From positions 868,001 to 932,000 of the forward strand of contig NZ_JACRTF010000001.1 in the NCBI RefSeq assembly GCF_014385165.1: 64,000 bases of DNA. Reading direction: 5' to 3'. The first letter of the stretch is position 1; each line of letters opens with the position of its first letter. The notes under the pieces are model-generated. The model ran no database searches. It had not been told where the DNA came from and was given only the letters and a program-made list of their open reading frames with translations. The DNA comes from Jilunia laotingensis. Lineage in GTDB: Bacteria; Bacteroidota; Bacteroidia; Bacteroidales; Bacteroidaceae. Position numbers and translations under genes: made by a program. Positions 45,388 to 56,900 of the stretch are shown piece after piece.

Positions 45388-46974
45388 ATGATTATGAAAC
45401 AATTGAAAACGAAAGCAATGAAATGGAGCAGCCTGTTCCTGATGGCTGCGGCAATGACTGCAATGACTGCCTGTAACGATGATGACAACAAAGGCAGCAA
45501 CGGCAATGATCCTGAAGTGACCTATCCAACAGGCGGTGATGCAGACTATCAAGGTCTTGCCACCAGCGAAGGTATTTTGTTCAATGACGGTACAGCGCTA
45601 GGTAACGGAGACCAGCATTTCTGCTTTACCGGCAAACAAACTCTTAAAAAAGGAACTTATTTGCTAAGAGGTTGGGTATACGTACGTCCGGGTGCCGAAC
45701 TGACCATTGAACCGGGGACGGTCATCAAGGGTGACAAAGCAACCATGGGATCTTTAATTATAGAACCGGGGGCTAAGATTTATGCCGAAGGCACTGCCAG
45801 CGAACCTATCGTATTCACTTCCGCCCAGCCTGTAGGGAACCGCCGTCCGGGTGACTGGGGAGGTCTGATCGTTTGCGGAAAAGGATTAAATAATATTGCC
45901 GGAGGCCAACAAATCGAAGGAGGTCCGAAAACAAAACACGGTGGTAATGTCGAGAACGACAACTCCGGTGTACTCCGTTATATCCGTGTCGAATTTGCCG
46001 GATACCCTTTCCAAACAGACAAGGAAATCAACGGTATCACATTCGGTTCTGTAGGTAGCGGCACGACCGTAGACCACTTACAAGTATCCTACTCCAACGA
46101 CGATTCTTACGAGTGGTTCGGAGGTTCGGTAAATTGCAAATATCTGGTTGCCTACAAAGGCTGGGACGATGAATTCGACACAGACAACGGATTCAGCGGA
46201 CATGTACAGTATTGCCTTTCTATCCGCGATCCGCGTATCGCTGATACTTCACAGTCAAACGGATTCGAATCGGACAATAATGCTGACGGCAGCATCATCG
46301 AACCCTATACCACCTGCAAATTCAGCAACGTCACCTTCATTGGCCCGATGACAAAAAAGAATCTGGCAGCCGGATTCCAAAATACAACAGAATACATCAC
46401 TGCCGGTGACATGAAACCCAATAACAAAGCGGCTCTCGGCAAATTCCAGGCCGCCATGCATATACGCCGCAGCAGCCAGTTGAACTGTTATAATTCCATT
46501 GCATTAGGATGGCCTGTGGGACTCATCATCGATGGTGAAAAAGGTAATTCAATAGAGTCTGCCAAGAGCGGAAATATCAAGTTGCAAAATGTATTCTTTG
46601 CCGGAATGGGCGTCACAGGAACCGATTTCAACAAGAAATATGAGGACGAACTCGGCACATGGAGTATAGCAGACGGTAAGAATACCATTACTTATGATCC
46701 GTCCAAGCCGTCATTCTCTACAACTTTTTTCAAAACAATGTGTAGTGGTTGCAAATGGAATCTTACAGAAGATGATTTGAAGTTAACCGATCCAAAGAAT
46801 GCCGGACAGGGATATTGCCCTGCAATGGACAGTCCTTTATTGAATGCGGCAGACTTCTCCGGGCTGAACAGTTCATATATAGACAAAGTGACTTATGTAG
46901 GTGCTTTCAGTGGTGAAACCGACAATTGGATGGATGGATGGACAAATTTCGATCCTCAGAATACAGTTTATTAA
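45388..46974 (+). CDS. Beta-helix-like surface lipoprotein paired with the TonB receptor
   Basis: 528 residues. Type II signal peptide with lipobox MTAC near residue 29. The mature part (from ~90) has short repeated strand-turn patterns (ELTIEPGTVIKGD, GSLIIEPGAKIYAEG, PIVFTSA, GDWGGLIVCG) typical of a right-handed parallel beta-helix. It starts about 100 bases after the receptor gene and is probably co-transcribed. It may capture the receptor's ligand; identity unknown. A bidirectional terminator follows. Confidence 0.8.
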   Translation: MIMKQLKTKAMKWSSLFLMAAAMTAMTACNDDDNKGSNGNDPEVTYPTGGDADYQGLATSEGILFNDGTALGNGDQHFCFTGKQTLKKGTYLLRGWVYVRPGAELTIEPGTVIKGDKATMGSLIIEPGAKIYAEGTASEPIVFTSAQPVGNRRPGDWGGLIVCGKGLNNIAGGQQIEGGPKTKHGGNVENDNSGVLRYIRVEFAGYPFQTDKEINGITFGSVGSGTTVDHLQVSYSNDDSYEWFGGSVNCKYLVAYKGWDDEFDTDNGFSGHVQYCLSIRDPRIADTSQSNGFESDNNADGSIIEPYTTCKFSNVTFIGPMTKKNLAAGFQNTTEYITAGDMKPNNKAALGKFQAAMHIRRSSQLNCYNSIALGWPVGLIIDGEKGNSIESAKSGNIKLQNVFFAGMGVTGTDFNKKYEDELGTWSIADGKNTITYDPSKPSFSTTFFKTMCSGCKWNLTEDDLKLTDPKNAGQGYCPAMDSPLLNAADFSGLNSSYIDKVTYVGAFSGETDNWMDGWTNFDPQNTVY

Positions 46975-46997
46975 TTTCAACTTAAAAGTTAAAAAAG

Positions 46998-47032
46998 AAG
47001 AGAGGAAAGTGCCATCGGTACTTTCCTCTCTT
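46998..47032. terminator. Bidirectional terminator between convergent genes
   Basis: AAGAGAGGAAAGT and ACTTTCCTCTCTT form a perfect 13-bp stem with a 9-base loop, flanked by an A-run on the left and Ts on the right; it serves the lipoprotein gene and the mannanase gene. Confidence 0.88.
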
Positions 47033-47039
47033 TATCAGG

Positions 47040-48344
47040 TTACAGACCATTCTGTTTCAAACATTTGCAGGCCGATTTTATGATATCTACCGTATTGTCC
47101 GTTACAAATACAGAATATAATCCCTGCGGTTCCTGAGCCGGATCACCGGTATAATCATCCCCCCTTTGCCAATATTCATGCTCTGAAGAAGGAATTGCAT
47201 AACCTCCCCATGCCCAAAAGTTACACCCACCGATAAGACCATCGGAAGCAACTTTATCAGAAACAAGATCAAACACATAAGAATAATATGCATCCCGTGC
47301 ATCCGTACTACTCTCTTTAGTGAACCGGAATTCATCACGCGGATAGCCGAATTCCTCTATTACTATCGGCTTCTTGTACTTACGCGCCACAGGCAGATGT
47401 TCTTCCAGATAAGCCTTTGTCTCTTCCTTGGCATTTCCCATCTTCTCCTGCAAACTGTCCTTTGATACCCATCCCCAGTTGTAAGGCCATATATGAATGT
47501 TTATATAGTCTATATTCGGATCGGCATGTATCTGTTCAAACAAGGAGAGATCGCCTTCACATCCCCACTTTCCCTCACTACCGGTGGACACCAGATGATT
47601 CTTGTCCAGTGATTTGATTTGAGCTGCGACTTGCGCAATCCATGTTGCAAATGCGGCCTTATTTTCATCGGAAAAAGCGCGAGGCTCATTGCATATCTGC
47701 CACGACATTATCGCCGGGTCATCTACATACTTTATATTAGTATACCTATTGACACGAGTTATCATATCATTTACATAATTTGCAAACAACGTCCTCGCGC
47801 TATCCGATTGTTGAAATTGTCTCACATATTCCACATAAGCCTGATATCCGTCCACTGCCGGTATGGCAGCCTTGCCATGACCTGTCCATTCGAGATACTG
47901 TCCGTATCCGCCACTCCATTCCCAGGAGTTGTTAAGGTAGAGGACGGCTACCATCTGCCGCTTGCCCATCTCTGCCAGCAGATAATCCAAACCTGCCAAA
48001 ATAGTGTCATTATATACTCCCGGAGCTATTTGCAGGGTAGGTTCCACTTTGCATTTCACTCCACACCCACCATCCGCTCCGACCAATATTCGAAGATTGT
48101 CCACACCTATACTTTTGAGATAATCCAATTCACGGTGCAACCGATCCCGGTCGCCCCCTTCGCCTTCAGAAGCCAGAACGGAACCATACCAAAAATTAGC
48201 ACCTATATAATAATAAGGTGTATCACCACGCAAGAACTGTCCGTTTTCCACCCGTATGAATGGAGAGGAAGCCACAGGACGTTTCGGAGTACAAGCCCCG
48301 ACAAGGGCCGCCATAAGAAACATAGATAGAATTTGTTTTAGCAT
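47040..48344 (-). CDS. GH5-type mannanase-like lipoprotein
   Basis: 434 residues. Signal peptide with lipobox LVGAC near residue 18. A clan GH-A fold with acid/base Glu in WQICNEPRAF (~220) and nucleophile Glu in PIVIEEFGYPRDE (~325). The overall pattern (ANFWYGSVLASEG, the long WSGGYGQYLEWTG loop) best fits family 5 beta-mannanases/mannosidases. Membrane-anchored, acting on beta-mannan or related glycans. Exact specificity is not certain. Confidence 0.88.
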   Translation of the reverse strand: MLKQILSMFLMAALVGACTPKRPVASSPFIRVENGQFLRGDTPYYYIGANFWYGSVLASEGEGGDRDRLHRELDYLKSIGVDNLRILVGADGGCGVKCKVEPTLQIAPGVYNDTILAGLDYLLAEMGKRQMVAVLYLNNSWEWSGGYGQYLEWTGHGKAAIPAVDGYQAYVEYVRQFQQSDSARTLFANYVNDMITRVNRYTNIKYVDDPAIMSWQICNEPRAFSDENKAAFATWIAQVAAQIKSLDKNHLVSTGSEGKWGCEGDLSLFEQIHADPNIDYINIHIWPYNWGWVSKDSLQEKMGNAKEETKAYLEEHLPVARKYKKPIVIEEFGYPRDEFRFTKESSTDARDAYYSYVFDLVSDKVASDGLIGGCNFWAWGGYAIPSSEHEYWQRGDDYTGDPAQEPQGLYSVFVTDNTVDIIKSACKCLKQNGL

Positions 48345-48659
48345 ACTTATCAGATTTATTGGAATTGTACAAAATTAGCACAAATAAGATAAAGTACCTA
48401 ATATACTTTAATTATTTAAAGTATATATTCCAACATATCATTTCCAATGTAGATATTTTGTATCTGTTAAATATTAATTGCTTCTACCAAATGAGACAAT
48501 AACCTATTATAAACCAACCTAAACAGTAGACAGACTCGTATAGTTTCCGAAAATTTAAAGTATCAACAATCCTAAAGAAGCACCATCAATCTAATTTCTT
48601 ATTATTTTCAAGTCATCAGCAGTTATAACATTATAAAAATCCAAACTATTTTGAGAAAA
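48345..48659. other. AT-rich gap upstream of the mannanase gene
   Basis: About 315 bases with no recognisable gene or RNA; presumably holds the promoter of the leftward mannanase gene. Confidence 0.5.
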
Positions 48660-48914
48660 TTACACATCACTTACTCTTTCCCTTAATTCAACCAGCTCCC
48701 CTTCTTGTACTAAAAATTCAATGAACCAAAATTCTCCTAATAGGGCGATAACATACTTTTTCAATTTTCCCCGTATCATTTGTTCTAAATCTTTCCCAAA
48801 CCGAATTAATTCTTCTCGACCAACATAGCTTTCGAACAAGATCTTAAAGATAAAGCCGGATATTTGCAACTTGAATTGGAGACAGCCTGAACTTACACTA
48901 CTTTTGAAATCCAT
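48660..48914 (-). CDS. Small protein, possible immunity-gene relic
   Basis: 84 residues from an ATG at 48914. The pattern (SSGCLQFKLQISGFIFKILFESYVGREELIRFGKDLEQM...) resembles short beta-rich immunity proteins in which a strand pair is followed by EL-x-x-F and a helix. It is the farthest member of the string of leftward genes behind the Rhs toxin. Function unproven. Confidence 0.45.
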   Translation of the reverse strand: MDFKSSVSSGCLQFKLQISGFIFKILFESYVGREELIRFGKDLEQMIRGKLKKYVIALLGEFWFIEFLVQEGELVELRERVSDV

Positions 48915-49067
48915 AAATTTTATAAAACATGAGGATTCTGCATTTTCGGAACGACATACTTTACATTATGGATTTGTTGTAGACATACACTGATATATCT
49001 GATTTTTTAGAGCTATCAAATCACTCAAACATGTTTCATAAACAGCAGATAAAACCAAACAATTACT

Positions 49068-49665
49068 CTATCCCTTATCATTTAGTAAAGTTTTGAACTT
49101 CTCCACAAATTCCATATAATACTTCAAAGCCTTATCCTCAACTACAAAAGTCCTATCTCCGCCTCCCATTTTAGGAGAAGTCTCATAATCTTCTTCAAAC
49201 TCTCGGGAGAGTCTTTTTATACGTTTTTCAATATGTTCTAATGCACGTTTTTTATCATTTCGCAAATAATATATGATCGGAATGGTTCGTCCATCATTAA
49301 AGTCATGATGGAGTGCGTTCAACAAATCATCATCTTCCTGTGAGAAACACCATTCATGATAACTTTTTTCAGGCATAAGCTCACCGGTATGATTATTCGT
49401 TGTCGAGAAGTAATATTTAGTACGATCAGGCTCCCCCAATTTTATAGTGATGTCATTTATATTCTTATAAATGACATCAATGAAAATACTAACATACAGT
49501 ACTTGTTTCTCTCTATTAAGAAAAGGTCAACGCCATCGTTTGAGTGACATTACCATCGGCTGCTATGTAGATAAGAAGTCGCTACTGTTTCTTCTTCAAT
49601 CCGTATGAAGACAATTTCTGATACAAAAGTTCTCTAATTCGTTTTTTAATTCTCTCATACTCTTT
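49068..49665 (-). pseudogene. Degraded second copy of the Rhs immunity gene
   Basis: The reading matches the 50230 immunity protein piece by piece but needs repair. RIKKRIRELLYQKLSSYGLKKKQ, then a TAG stop at 49582, then a short stretch to a frameshift near 49515-49530, then KQVLYVSIFIDVIYKN... running into the open 123-codon frame (TTG start at 49439) to 49068. Shared segments include LMPEKS-x-x-EW, the (L/I)PI(L/I)YYL region and NKAL/DKAL near the end. The gene was full length and has decayed at its 5' half; the 123-codon piece alone may not be made. Confidence 0.75.
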
Positions 49666-49669
49666 ACAA

Positions 49670-49900
49670 TTAAAAAAATATGCGAAGTGCCACATTGGGA
49701 CAACCATCTTTCTTGTCTTCTCGACCTTCTGTAAAGAGAACTTTGAAAATCTCTTCATCGACACAGAAAGCCGCTTCCATGCAAAATTTGCTGTGCCATG
49801 TGTTGTCATCATCGTACAAAAGGCTTTCACGATCACACATCATATTCGAAAGAGAGTTAAAAAGATCGTATTGCTTGGTATTTGGACTTTTCTTGCACAT
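49670..49900 (-). CDS. Short unassigned ORF, probably a gene fragment
   Basis: 76 residues from ATG 49900, acidic and Cys-containing (NMMCDRESLLYDDDNTWHSKFCMEAAFCVDEEIFKVLFTEGRED). It is wedged between two immunity-type genes and runs straight into the pseudogene. It may be the tail of a lost toxin tip or immunity gene. No motif recognised. Confidence 0.3.
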   Translation of the reverse strand: MCKKSPNTKQYDLFNSLSNMMCDRESLLYDDDNTWHSKFCMEAAFCVDEEIFKVLFTEGREDKKDGCPNVALRIFF

Positions 49901-50229
49901 TCATTTTATCTTGTTTTAGTATCTGAAAGACACAAATTATACTTCAAATTACATAATGTCAAAGAGCGATTATGAGAATTTAAATTACTATTAACCAATT
50001 AAAGAAAAACTTTTTAAAGTGGATTCATATAAAAAATTATAAAATTTCCTACAAATTACTTTCCTACAATAAAATTAGAAATAAAAGGGGGATTAAAAAC
50101 TCTCGAAATGAATACGAGTCTACTTAATTTAATTCCTTCAATAACTAACATTAACAAGAACATTAATGATGTACATTTAAACATACAAAGATCTTAACAT
50201 TAAATATTTAATACTGTATAACCATATGC
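49901..50229. other. Gap between the intact and decayed immunity genes
   Basis: About 330 AT-rich bases in which I see no gene, RNA or clear terminator. Confidence 0.4.
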
Positions 50230-50916
50230 CTAATAAACATTCTCACTCTTTAACATACACTTAAATTCTTCAGCAAATGGAATATATGAATCTAAGGCTT
50301 TATTTTGAGGTATTTGCATTTTATTTGCATTATGAATTTCTTGTATTATTTTATATTCATCTATTAAGAATTCAGCTGAGCGTCTTTTAATAGCTTCATC
50401 GACAAGCAACAGAGCATTATGATTATTACCTAACAAATAATACAAAATAGGTAAATACCTGTCCTTAATATCGTCAGTACAACGAAGTTCTCCATTTTCT
50501 AGTCCAACAATCAACTCTTCTATGTTAGAATATTTATCTAAAAAAGGTATAGCATACTGTTCTACTGTAAACATAATATTATTTAAAATTTGGTGAAGAC
50601 ATTCATCAGGACAGTCAAGGACAAGACGCCATTCTTTAAAACTCTTTTCAGGCATTAAATAGCCTACATTTACTCCAATATTACCCATGATTTCATGCAA
50701 CTGTGTAGCAATCTTATCTATTGTGGGATATGTTAAACTAACTGTATATGTTAAATAACGGACGCTTACTTCATTATGAGTTGAATGCCCAAATGTTAGC
50801 ATTTGAATTGCATCAACAAAGGAACGCTGGAAGCAAGTTTTATATTTTTTCTTGAATCCGTGATGAAATAAACTTTCCTTCAAAAAACATTTAATTTTCT
50901 TTTCTAAATCCATCAT
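50230..50916 (-). CDS. Immunity protein of the Rhs nuclease toxin
   Basis: 228 residues from the ATG at 50916, which shares its A with the Rhs stop codon (TGATG), implying translational coupling; a TTG one codon earlier also keeps the frame open. Soluble, no signal peptide, mixed helical sequence with LMPEKSFKEW mid-protein and NKALDSYIPFAEEFK at the end. The position immediately after the toxin tip is the rule for cognate immunity. A decayed relative lies at 49068. The family is not one I can name. Confidence 0.75.
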   Translation of the reverse strand: MMDLEKKIKCFLKESLFHHGFKKKYKTCFQRSFVDAIQMLTFGHSTHNEVSVRYLTYTVSLTYPTIDKIATQLHEIMGNIGVNVGYLMPEKSFKEWRLVLDCPDECLHQILNNIMFTVEQYAIPFLDKYSNIEELIVGLENGELRCTDDIKDRYLPILYYLLGNNHNALLLVDEAIKRRSAEFLIDEYKIIQEIHNANKMQIPQNKALDSYIPFAEEFKCMLKSENVY

Positions 50917-53900
50917 CAAAAAACATGTTTAATAACAACTATATAATTACCTGTGTAAGGCTGTCTTAATGGTACTATATTTTGAAAATTAGGAACTTGC
51001 ATAGCATTTCCCCCTACAGGGATAAATGTAGGTTTATTCATTAAGAACTGAGGCAGATTTATTTTTTGATTTTTAGTAAAACCAGCAGCTGCTCCATTCT
51101 TTATTTCGTATAAATATAACATATTATTTTTTTCACCAACAAAATCAAATCGATTACGCACTCCATTTAATTCAACTGAAACTTCCTTCGAATAAATTAT
51201 CCCACCTTCAGACTTAAAATCTTCTATAGCTGCTTGTACTCCTAACTCTCCCTTTTGATAGGGTGTCATTCTTTGATTAATTAGTGATTCAGTAGAAGAC
51301 ATTGGCGAGTCTAAAGCAGCAATATCCGGAATTTCATCAGGTAAAAAAGCATTTGGATTATGCCGCTCCAGCTCCTCAAGCGGTGTATTCTTCAGCGAAA
51401 ATGCATTGCGTCCCAAGGCTATATTATCACCGTTCCAGAAATTCTTACCTTGCATATAGGATGTGAAGCCGCTTGTCAAGCCACCAGTTATACCACCGGT
51501 CAGTCCGCCTGAAAAAAAGCCGACCATCCCCTTCTCGAAAGCTTCACCAAAACTCGCACCACCCACAAGGGCATTACCACCCCCTAGTACGAATCCCGAA
51601 ACGGCACCGGAGGCCATTCCCACTACCGAACCACCGGCAAAACCCGCTATTGGTCCTAAAGCGGCAGCGGCTGCTCCCCCGGCAGCAAGACCAGCAACCC
51701 CTGCGAAAGCACCAACTCCAAAATACGCCAGACCTTGCCCTAAATTATCTATATTATCCCAATTACATACAAGATTAGCAAAACCTCCAATAGCAGCTGC
51801 TGCTACAAACCACCAAAATTCACCGTTCTGATCCACATAACACAAAGGATTGTTCATCCCATATGTATAGCGGTTAAAGCTTTGAAGGTTGTCTGGCAAT
51901 TGCACGTAAGGATCCGGAGATAGAAAACGTCCTATAAGCGGATCGTATAACCGGGCGTTCATATTAATCAAGCCAAAGAGCGGTAAATGTTCGTGGCCTG
52001 TATAACCACGTCCTAAAAATAGTTCTGGAGCTTTTCCAGATGCATACACTATATGATTAACCGGACTTCGAAGATTTCCCCATGCATCATAACTCAACTC
52101 CTGGATACTGTTTCCCGAAGCATCTGTTACGAGCGTAATGCTTCCTAAATAATCTCTACAAATATAATAAAGTTTCCATTCGGATGCACCATTTTGAACA
52201 TAAACTGCAGAAGCATTATAAGCATCCCCTCCAACATATAAAATACGTTTACAACTTTGTGTATATTCATCATAAATTACTTCACACTTATTTCCAAAAT
52301 AATAATGATCATAATATAAGCCTCCCACAATTTTAGTCCACGGATCCGGTCGGGTAATTCTCATTTTAGCCCTTTCCCCATTGCCATAATAAGTAAAAGT
52401 TGCATTGTTACCACCTTGGGAAATCTTACTAGGAAGATTCATTTTATTATATATAACCTCTTGTTTATCTGTATTTTGAAGGCTACTAGGGGAGAGCGTT
52501 AATGATTCTATAGCATATGGTTTTTCTCTATCATACTTCATAGAACCTACCGTACTCAGATATTCAATATTTCCCTCCATACTATATTTCGCAGTCGCCC
52601 CTCCAAAAGATGTCAAACGGTTAAGCATATCATATTCAAAGTTCTCTTGAAGGTTACGTTTCTCATCTTTTCTCCACATCAAATTACCACTCGTGGGAGA
52701 AAAATGATAACCAAACGCCTGCATCATTACACCAGTATTTAAATTCTTTACCGTTCTTCGTAATAAAGAGCCATAGGAATCATACGCATAGGTTCGGCTC
52801 AAAGCACCGGTTGTACAGTCAGTTATTAGCCCTTGATCATTTATTCCCGATATCTCCCATACTTCTTTATCATTCCAATATATCTTTACCAAATGCCCAT
52901 TCAAATATTCATATTTCTCATTACCTATGGCCATAGTTGCAAAAGGCTGTGGTTCATAAGTGTAATAAATCCTAGATACTAGGCCTTTATCATAAACATA
53001 ATTTTTGCCTAAATTGAAACCGTTGACCCCAGACCTTTCATATTCGGATAATAAATTCCCATATTCATCATAAGTGTAAGTCTTAGATGTCCCATTACTA
53101 CTTATTTCGCTAGCTAGTAAACCATCATCCTCATTATAACTATAATCAGTGGTTAATTCTCCTACATACTCCTGCTTTATCTTCCGATTATAATTATCAT
53201 ACCTATATTCCACGACATTTCCATTGCCATTTGTCTCAGAAGCAACATTACCGCAATGGTCATATGTCATTGTTTTAGTTCCTGTATTGGGATCAATCAA
53301 TTTAATTTGTCGTCCATATTCATCATAATCAAAAGTTGTATATATCGCGTCATTGACAGAGATTGAATCAGGTGATCCATTAGACAAATAACTATAACAA
53401 ACTGTACCTGATGCATCTGTGACCTTTATCAGTTTTCCCCGAGAATCTGTGGTACGTACTGTTTGTATACCATTTTTATTTTCCGTAATCGAAGTGCCGG
53501 AATAGCTATAGGTGTCCTCCCTGCCCGAAGCATATTTTATTTTTGTAAGACGGTCGAATTGGTCATAAGTATATGTATCCCACAAGGAGGCGGAGCTACC
53601 CGTATAAGGGAGGGATTTCTTTTGTAACAAACAATTCGTATCATAAGTATTGTCTACATAAAGCATTCTCCCATTATACTGTCTTATTCCTGTTTTGACT
53701 TCTTGCCCCATAAGGTTATAATAGGCAACCGATTCTGGCTCTTTGGAAGAATTGATCCTCACGGAGTATAAAGCTTCCGGCACGGACGTTTCCCATGATA
53801 CATTTCTCTTTTCAATTACCCCCTCCGGATAGCTAGTTTGAACCAGTTCTCCCATATCATCGTAACTGAAAGTCGTGGCATTGCCTCTAAAGTCCTTCCT

Positions 53901-56900
53901 CTGAGTCAATAATCCACGCTCGTCATAAAAATAACTGGTTTTAAAACCCATGGGATCAGTTTTCTCTATCAGATTCAACCCATTGGCCGAATATTTATAA
54001 CTTGTCTTCAATTGATTATCTGAACCATATGGACGAACAGATGCAGTCAGGATATTGCCAAATGAGTCATATGTATATGAGTCCTGAGAAATTCTGTTGT
54101 CACGACTACTTATGCAGGTCTCTTTACTTTGCAAATTATATAAAGCATCATAATTGTATAACGTCAACTCAGGCCAAGGCTCTTTGCCCACTTTTCTTTT
54201 TAGTATTGTTACTTCTAAAGGTAAACCCAGTAACCTTTGGGTAGCCGTTTCCACATTAAAAACTGTTGTTTTTCTTTTTTCGGAATAATTATTAGTAGTA
54301 GTGGTTACCCCACGTGGGATTCCCACATAATAACCTTCAAAACGTTCTGAAATGGTTGTTCCTTTTAATTTATCCGTCTCAGTCCTTTTCATTAATAAAG
54401 ACTCATACCTCTTACTTCCTTTGGACAATATACTAAAATAGCTCGCCTGCTCATATAATAAAGAGCCGTCAGTCGTCTTTACCTCTTTTTTCCATAAAAG
54501 AGGTAAATATGCATCAGTATTATAGGAATATGAATATATTATCTTTGTCTGTTTCTGCCTGTCTATTTCTTCTATATTCTTAAAACAGAGCAATCCCTTC
54601 CCTTGGCAATGCACGCACACATTCTCATAATAATAGGAAGAAGCCTGATAAGAAGATCCGGCATTGATACGCTTATAGCTCACCACATATAGAGGAAATT
54701 TCGGATTCATTACAGAAAACTCCTCGGTACCTCCAGTGTCGGTATAAATTCCCGATTGGGTAAGTGGCGCATATTGAAATTGTACACGTTTGTTATATCC
54801 GTCTATAATTTCCTTCACTAACAGATTCATCTTATCATTGAATTCAAAAATGACATTTGTATCGGTATACCCTCCTAATATAAGTTCCGCACGACCATCG
54901 CCATCAAAGTCACCAACAGCAATGTTTGATTGAGCTATATTTTCAGGATTATCTTTTATAACAGCAGGATCCATATATCGGGATGTATAGTATTCCGTAT
55001 CAAAGTTAGTCCCGTTAAAAGTGCCTACTTTAATTCTAAGTTTACCATCTGTCGTAATTCCGCAATGAACAATTTCACTTTTCCCATCCTTATTACAATC
55101 CCCCACATAGACTTTCGAACTTATATCATGTCCGGTAATTTGTTTTTTCACAAAAGAAGTACCTGTTGATAAATATAGAGCAACATTAGCAGGGTTGTAA
55201 GCTTCTTTGCATAACACATCCGTCTTACCGTCACCATTAAAATCTCCAAAATAGTTGAAAGCCCAATTCTTAAGGGTTGATCCGGTAAAAGTTGGAAGTT
55301 TGACAAAGGTATTACCTCTCAACGTATATACCCATGAGGAATTACCATTCATTGCAAGTATATCCGATTTTCCATCTCCATCAAAATCAACGATATAAGT
55401 ACTATTGGGATAACAATAAACATAATCATCCCCCCAATCATCAATACCTCCGCTAGCTATAACCGTTCTTTCCTCATTGTACAATTTTCCATCCCTAGTC
55501 AGTACTTCCATTTTCCCATCGCCATTGAAGTCACCGACCAATATCCTTGGATCTTCATTGCTAAAGGAAGCACTCAGTCCTGTAGAATACCCTTCTCCGT
55601 CGGACAACAGGTAATGGAAGTCATAATCAAACCTGTCCAACTTGTTTATGTAGATCAAGTCGAGTTTGCCGTCACCATTTAAATCGGCATAAGCGAATCT
55701 GACAAAATTTTCATTTAGCGTGAATATGAATTTCTTAGCGAAAGCTGTATTTCCATAGGAAGAATAAGCCAGATATAGGACGGCCTCATCCGATGAGTTA
55801 TATTCACCTGGCTTTTTATTAGGATAAACCATCATATCGGTCATCCCATCACCGTTAAAGTCAAGGAAATCAGGATAAGCACCGTGATAGGTCGAACTCA
55901 ACGTGGCCAAATATTCATTTGCATACCTTGAATATTCGCCATCGATATCGCCCCAATTGATGATTGTAGAATTATACCTAGATCCATTCAATCCATATTC
56001 TTCTATTTCACTCAATTTTGAATAATAATGATCATAGATATACTTAAACTTATATTCTTTTAGTACTTTTCCGTGAGAACTACTTTTGATACCAGTCAGC
56101 AACACTCTTTGAGAAACCATATTGCCCGCCACATAAGATTCAATGGCATCATCACGTGTATTATAAACAAAATCCACACGATTATAAGGAGCAACATTTG
56201 TATTGCCGGTATATTCTATGCTAGAAATGCGAAATTCACCAGAGGAAAGGTTCGTATCATAATGATATAGCATATAATTTCCATGCCGATCGGACACTTT
56301 GGAAAGCAACCAATATAGGGCATAATTACTGTTTTGAGCTTTAATATAAGAATCGCTGTTTGTGCCATACTCATATACCATTCCGTCCTTGGTTCTCACC
56401 CTAAACGCATCCCTTCCGTTGATAGTTACATAATCGACCAAACTATAATCTTCAACTTCGGGGGCATAGACGGAACCAATGGAAAGATAAGAACCAATGA
56501 TACGTATCAGTCTTTTTCCGTCTAGCAGCAGGTTATCGGACAGCCCCAACTGGACAGCTTCTGAAGTGCCGTCAAAATAGAAATTTTTCCCGGTTCGGGT
56601 TATAAAAGAAATGGCAGATACATTCCAGCCATACCCCATGATACCATTACCTGATTGGCTATTATAACCGACTGTTATCTGGGGTTGCATCTTATTGGTT
56701 CCATCCAAGACTTTGATAGGGATTTGATAGGTAGCTGCACCCGTGGACGACACATCAACCGTCCCTTCTATCCTGCCTACCTTCATAGAAGTGTCCAAAG
56801 TACGGCTCGGATCTGGTATTTCCTGGTATACCACAGGCAAAGCACTTATTCCACTTACTACGGATGGTGAACTCATTTTATTCCAGTCAAAGGTCGGCAG

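Noticed and set aside
51463-51831. Proline-rich frames opposite the Rhs gene
   Set aside because: Mirror image of the Gly/Ala-rich segment of the Rhs protein.
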